In this document: piece by piece, positions 6,330 to 9,529 of the stretch
How the letters are laid out: every line of letters begins with the position of its first letter
Position numbering within the stretch: the stretch's first letter is position 1
Assembly (NCBI GenBank): GCA_950071875.1
Contig: CATMNW010000070.1
Span: 1-9,529 of the forward strand
Direction: 5' to 3'
From: an uncultured Erythrobacteraceae bacterium
Lineage (GTDB): Bacteria > Pseudomonadota > Alphaproteobacteria > Sphingomonadales > Sphingomonadaceae
Length of the DNA: 9,529 nt
Translations under genes and position numbers: made by a program
Notes under the pieces: generated by a model
What the model saw: only the letters and a program-made list of their open reading frames with translations
Database searches by the model: none
What the model was told of the DNA's origin: nothing

Positions 6330-8449
6330 ACGCTCCGCTCGCCCGAGGACTGATCGATGGCGCACGGGTCATGGACAGCCGCTTTACGGTTCCGGGCATG
6401 CGCTGTGCCGGCTGCATCGCGAAGGTCGAGCGCGGGCTGGCGGGAATCGACGGTGTCGAAGCAGCGCGAGTCAATTTTTCATCCAAGCGGGTTGCGGTCC
6501 GGCACAACGAGGGTTTGACCGAACTGGACTTGGTCGAGGCAATTCAAAAGATCGGGTTCGAAGCCCAGAAGGTTGCCGACAACCCGCTGGCGACGGACGA
6601 TCGGGAGAGCAAGGTCTTGATGCGCGCTCTGGCCGTGGCGGGTTTTGGTATGATGAACATCATGCTGCTCTCGGTCAGCGTGTGGTCGGGCGCGGGCGGC
6701 GTGACGCGCGAGCTGTTTCACTGGCTGTCCGCGCTTATCGCTGTGCCTGTCGTGGCCTATTCCGGCCGCCCTTTCTTCGAAAGCGCTGCCATGGCCCTGC
6801 GTCACCGCAGGACGAACATGGACGTACCGATCTCGATCGGCGTCCTGCTGGCAACGGGCCTGAGCATCTTCGAGACGGTGACCGGTGGGGAGCATGCCTA
6901 TTTCGACGGCGCAGTGATGCTGCTGTTCTTCCTGCTTGCCGGTCGGGCGCTCGATGCGGTGATGCGCAACAAGACGCGTGCGGGCATCGGTGCCTTGCTC
7001 TCGCGGATGGGAAAAAGCGCGACGGTCCTGGAAGGCAACGGCGCGCACCGGAGGCTAGCCGCGGAAGATCTAGAACCCGCCATGCTGATGCTGGTGGCGG
7101 CCGGAGAGGCGCTGGCGGCAGACGGTGTCATCGAAGAGGGCTCGACCACGCTCGACAACGCCATGCTGACCGGAGAGAGCACACCGGAGGGGGTGCGGCA
7201 GGGCGATCTCGTCCATGCGGGCGCCATCAACCTCGGCAATCCCGTGCAGGTGCGGGTAACGGCGGCAGCTTCCGACACGGCGCTCGCGGAAATCGCCCAG
7301 CTGATGGAGGAAGCAGGGCAGTCACGAAGCAGCTATGTCCGCATCGCTGACCGTGCGTCCCGTCTTTATGCTCCGGCCGTCCATTCGCTCGCCCTGTTGG
7401 CCTTTGCAGGGTGGATGTTCGCGGGGGCCGGCTGGCACCAGTCGCTGATCATAGCGATAGCAGTGCTCATCATTACCTGCCCTTGCGCCATGGGCCTTGC
7501 CGTACCAGCCGCGCAGGTGGTGGCTTCGGGCGCGCTCGCGAAACGCGGAATGCTGGTCAAGGACGGAAGCGCTCTCGAGCGATTGGCGGAAGTCGATGTC
7601 GCCCTGTTCGACAAGACGGGCACGCTGACACTGGGCGAGCCGGTACCGCAACTCGATCACCTCACCACATACCAGACTTCGGTCGCGCTCGCCTTGGCGC
7701 GCAGCAGCAGGCACCCGCTGAGCAAGGGAATAACGAAGATGTTCGAAGCGGAAGGGATCGTGCCTGCAACATTGTCCGAGCTGCGGGAAGAAACTGGCCT
7801 TGGTATCCTGGCGCGCAGCGGTGACACGCCGGTCGCGCTCGTTCGCCCTCAGAATGCCGGCGACCACATCGCAACCAGCCTGCAGATCGGCGATGAGAAC
7901 ATCAACGTCGCCTTTATCGACCCGCTGCGCGAAGATGCCGCAGAAGCTCTTGCTGCACTGGACCGCGAGGGCGTTGGTGCCTCGATCGTATCGGGCGACA
8001 GGGTGGGACCGGTTGAGGCGATAGCGACGAAGCTGGGCATCTCCGCGCAAGCCGAACTGCTTCCCGATGCCAAGCTGCGCTTGCTCGAAGGGCTAAGGTC
8101 CGAAGGATACAGGCCGCTGATGGTCGGTGACGGTATAAACGACGGGCCCGCTTTGGCCGCGGCCCACGCATCGATCGCGCCGGGAAGCGCCAGCGATGTG
8201 AGTCAGCAGGCAGCCGACGCGGTTTTTCTTGGCAAGACGCTCATGCCGGTCGCGATGGCCGTACGTGTCGCGCGCAAGACCATGGTCATCGTGCGCCAGA
8301 ACTTCGCATTCGCAATAACCTATAACGTCTTTGCGGTACCTCTGGCGCTGGCAGGCATGGTCACGCCGCTCATTGCCGCGGTCGCAATGTCGCTGAGTTC
8401 GCTGGTGGTCGTGGGCAATTCGCTCCGCCTAGCCAAGGCTGCGCAATGA
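6326..8449 (+). CDS. ccoI: Copper-exporting P1B-type ATPase for cbb3 oxidase assembly (CcoI/FixI)
   Basis: A P1B-type ATPase of the inner membrane that exports Cu(I) to supply the CuB site of CcoN. The 707-residue protein has an N-terminal heavy-metal-binding domain with C27-AG-C30 (GMRCAGC), an early FixI-type membrane segment ending in LLSVSVWSG, the actuator motif T282-GES, the membrane copper-binding C385-P-C387, the phosphorylated D429 in DKTGT, the nucleotide-domain H463-P464 (SRHPLS) and the hinge GDGIND (D602, D606). All catalytic residues are present, so it should be active. Its place between ccoH and ccoS marks it as the oxidase-dedicated (CopA2/FixI) type rather than a copper-detoxifying CopA. 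It has a single CxxC domain and no extra Cys-rich N-terminal region. It overlaps ccoH and ccoS with ATGA junctions. Confidence 0.97.
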   Translation: MNAPLARGLIDGARVMDSRFTVPGMRCAGCIAKVERGLAGIDGVEAARVNFSSKRVAVRHNEGLTELDLVEAIQKIGFEAQKVADNPLATDDRESKVLMRALAVAGFGMMNIMLLSVSVWSGAGGVTRELFHWLSALIAVPVVAYSGRPFFESAAMALRHRRTNMDVPISIGVLLATGLSIFETVTGGEHAYFDGAVMLLFFLLAGRALDAVMRNKTRAGIGALLSRMGKSATVLEGNGAHRRLAAEDLEPAMLMLVAAGEALAADGVIEEGSTTLDNAMLTGESTPEGVRQGDLVHAGAINLGNPVQVRVTAAASDTALAEIAQLMEEAGQSRSSYVRIADRASRLYAPAVHSLALLAFAGWMFAGAGWHQSLIIAIAVLIITCPCAMGLAVPAAQVVASGALAKRGMLVKDGSALERLAEVDVALFDKTGTLTLGEPVPQLDHLTTYQTSVALALARSSRHPLSKGITKMFEAEGIVPATLSELREETGLGILARSGDTPVALVRPQNAGDHIATSLQIGDENINVAFIDPLREDAAEALAALDREGVGASIVSGDRVGPVEAIATKLGISAQAELLPDAKLRLLEGLRSEGYRPLMVGDGINDGPALAAAHASIAPGSASDVSQQAADAVFLGKTLMPVAMAVRVARKTMVIVRQNFAFAITYNVFAVPLALAGMVTPLIAAVAMSLSSLVVVGNSLRLAKAAQ

Positions 8450-8604
8450 GCGGTCTGGCCTTTCTGATCCCAATCGCACTTGGTCTGGGGTTGCTGGGTT
8501 TGGCGGCGTTCTTCTGGGCCATGCGCAGGGGCCAGTTCGAGGATCTGGACGGTGCCGCCCATCGCATCCTGATCGACGAAGACGAAGAGGAAGGTGAGCG
8601 ATGA
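8446..8604 (+). CDS. ccoS: cbb3-type cytochrome oxidase assembly protein CcoS
   Basis: A 52-residue single-span membrane protein, MSGLAFLIPIALGLGLLGLA at the N-terminus. The membrane segment (about residues 5-26) is followed by FWAMRRGQFEDLDGAAHRIL and a very acidic tail, DEDEEEGER. The sequence W-x-x-R-x-G-Q-F-D/E-D-L-D/E-x-P/A-x-x-R-I-L is the hallmark of CcoS/FixS. CcoS is required for insertion of haem b and CuB into CcoN in Rhodobacter. The ATG overlaps the ccoI stop (ATGA, 8446-8449) and its own stop overlaps the next small gene (ATGA, 8601-8604). Confidence 0.95.
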   Translation: MSGLAFLIPIALGLGLLGLAAFFWAMRRGQFEDLDGAAHRILIDEDEEEGER

Positions 8605-8810
8605 GCTTCGCTTCGCTTGCCGCACTGTGCGCCCTCTTGCCGCTGGCGATGGGACCACTGCCCGCTGCCGACTCAAAAATTACGGCCAAGCTATGCGGCG
8701 GCGGGCTTTTCGAGATCCCGATCAAGCGCAAGTCGCCCGCCGATCCGCCTTGTTCTGCAAAAGCTTGCCATACCGGATCGTGCCGCAAGAGATTTGATCT
8801 GGCTCAATGA
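8601..8810 (+). CDS. Small predicted exported Cys-rich protein of unknown function
   Basis: A 69-residue product I cannot assign to a named family. The first 22 or so residues look like a signal peptide (hydrophobic ASLAALCALLPLAMGPL ending P-A-A, likely cut near A22/A23). The mature part would be about 46 residues with four cysteines (C32, C51, C56, C61) and H57, in the pattern L-C-G-G-G followed by C-x4-C-H-x3-C, then the basic end RKRFDLAQ. That pattern could bind a metal or form disulfides in the periplasm. The ATG overlaps the ccoS stop (ATGA), the same junction style as the genes before it, which argues that this frame is the coding one. I have an uncertain memory of similar short ORFs after ccoS in sphingomonads. 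A role in copper or haem supply to the oxidase is inference from place alone. Confidence 0.7.
   Translation: MSFASLAALCALLPLAMGPLPAADSKITAKLCGGGLFEIPIKRKSPADPPCSAKACHTGSCRKRFDLAQ
8794..8807 (+). promoter_or_regulatory. Near-consensus Fnr/FixK box upstream of hemN
   Basis: TTGATCTGGCTCAA matches TTGAT-N4-ATCAA at nine of ten conserved positions, with C in place of A at 8803. It lies inside the last codons of the small Cys-rich gene and its centre (8800.5) is about 42 bases before the hemN ATG at 8843. hemN genes are known targets of Fnr/FixK in several proteobacteria, which raises the chance that this is real. It may also be a chance match within coding sequence. Confidence 0.45.
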
Positions 8811-8842
8811 CCGATCTCCATCGCCGGCCCATCAGGGCTGCC

Positions 8843-9529
8843 ATGTGGACTTATTACCCAGACCTCCTCGCAAAGCCCGTTCCCCGCTATACGAGCTACC
8901 CCACCGCTGCAGAATTCGTTGAGCTCGATCCAGACCCCTGCCGGCAGGCCCTGCGCCACGCAGAGGGCGACGTCTCGCTCTACATTCATATCCCGTTCTG
9001 CGAGAAAATCTGCTTTTACTGCGGCTGCAACACGGCAGCTGCAGGACGGCGTCAGCGGCTGGAATCCTACCTTAATGCTCTCCATCGCGAGATCGTCCAC
9101 GTCGCATCGCTCCTCCCACCATCGACCCGCGTCAGGCGCATCGCATTTGGCGGCGGCAGCCCCAATGCCCTCGACCCGGATCATTTCCAGCGCTTGGTCG
9201 ATGCACTATTCTTCAACTTTGCCGCGCCCAATCCCACTATGTCCATCGAACTAGATCCGCGCACGATGACGCGCGAGTGGGCTGCGGCGATCGAGCGTGT
9301 CGGCATCGAACGTGCTAGCCTCGGCGTGCAGACGTTCGCGACCCATTGCCAGGAAGCTATCGGGCGCGTCCAGTCGGAAGACTGCATCGTTCAAACAGTC
9401 GACTGGCTGCGCGATGCGGGCGTTACCTCGCTCAATTTCGACCTCATGTACGGACTTCCCGGCCAGTCGATGCACGACCTTAACGACAGCTTCCAGCGCA
9501 CTCGCGTGCTCGGCGCAGACCGCGTGGCC
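8843..9529 (+). CDS. hemN: Oxygen-independent coproporphyrinogen III oxidase HemN (3' end beyond window)
   Basis: The N-terminal 229 residues of a radical-SAM enzyme that converts coproporphyrinogen III to protoporphyrinogen IX without O2, in haem synthesis in the cytoplasm. Evidence is the N-terminal PRYTSYPTAAEF, the cluster motif YIHIPFCEKICFYCGCN with C53, C57 and C60 as [4Fe-4S] ligands and the HemN-specific C62, the SAM-binding GGGSPN, and later SLGVQTF and DLMYGLPGQ. The PRYTSYPTA start and the C-G-C end of the cluster motif favour HemN over HemW. Family length is about 450 residues, so about half is seen; the cut is the window edge, not a mutation. I chose the ATG at 8843 because family members begin MW-x-Y-x-P-x-L-L. 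An in-frame ATG at 8807 overlaps the preceding stop (ATGA) and would add 12 residues. Haem made this way would feed the cbb3 oxidase at low oxygen. Confidence 0.95.
   Translation, partial: MWTYYPDLLAKPVPRYTSYPTAAEFVELDPDPCRQALRHAEGDVSLYIHIPFCEKICFYCGCNTAAAGRRQRLESYLNALHREIVHVASLLPPSTRVRRIAFGGGSPNALDPDHFQRLVDALFFNFAAPNPTMSIELDPRTMTREWAAAIERVGIERASLGVQTFATHCQEAIGRVQSEDCIVQTVDWLRDAGVTSLNFDLMYGLPGQSMHDLNDSFQRTRVLGADRVA

Noticed and set aside
8450..8842. A transcription terminator between ccoS and hemN
   Set aside because: No G+C-rich stem followed by a T run is visible. Genes overlap or nearly touch, which fits read-through into hemN.
8617..8922. Other plus-strand frames across the region between ccoS and hemN (also 8594-8797)
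   Set aside because: They give Arg/Pro/Ser-rich proteins with no signal peptide or motif, and 8617-8922 runs deep into hemN. The frame at 8601 has a signal peptide, patterned cysteines and an ATGA junction.
8919..9254. A 111-codon plus-strand frame inside hemN
   Set aside because: It is in a different frame from hemN, whose radical-SAM motifs are clear and continuous to the window edge.
1..9529. Mobile elements, CRISPR arrays, tRNA or rRNA genes
   Set aside because: No transposase or integrase motif, repeat-spacer pattern, terminal inverted repeats or RNA-gene-like sequence was seen; nearly every base is taken up by the genes listed.

Overview
The window carries a compact operon for the high-affinity cbb3-type cytochrome c oxidase. 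It is preceded by a Crp/Fnr-family regulator and followed by a small cysteine-rich exported protein and an oxygen-independent haem-synthesis gene that runs off the right edge. High G+C, tight packing of genes and the look of the proteins suggest an alphaproteobacterium, most likely of the Sphingomonadales (Erythrobacter/Sphingomonas type). That placement is inference from style, not from a marker gene.

Layout, all genes on the + strand: a FixK/Fnr-type regulator (45-746); an intergenic promoter region with a perfect TTGAT-N4-ATCAA box (759-772); the oxidase structural genes ccoN (825-2501), ccoO (2511-3257), ccoQ (3254-3418) and ccoP (3408-4319); the assembly genes ccoG (4306-5883), ccoH (5883-6329), ccoI (6326-8449) and ccoS (8446-8604); a 69-residue predicted exported Cys-rich protein (8601-8810); and the first half of hemN (from 8843, or 8807, to the window end). 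ccoQ and ccoS are short genes read directly from the DNA. From ccoO to the small protein, every gene overlaps the next by 1 to 14 bases, so the block is probably one translationally coupled transcript.

How the parts fit: CcoN holds haem b, haem b3 and CuB. CcoO (one haem c) and CcoP (two haems c) pass electrons to it. CcoQ is the small stabilising subunit. CcoG, CcoH, CcoI and CcoS supply copper and assemble the enzyme. HemN makes haem precursors when oxygen is low. The regulator has the recognition-helix residues that read TTGAT-N4-ATCAA boxes but lacks the N-terminal cysteines that hold the oxygen-sensing Fe-S cluster of true Fnr. It therefore looks like a FixK-type relay whose oxygen sensor lies elsewhere.

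Most of the window is a well-known system. The least explained parts are the small Cys-rich protein after ccoS and a near-match Fnr/FixK box lying over its stop codon in front of hemN. No RNA genes, mobile elements, CRISPR arrays or convincing terminators were seen, and there is no gene-free stretch longer than 78 bases.
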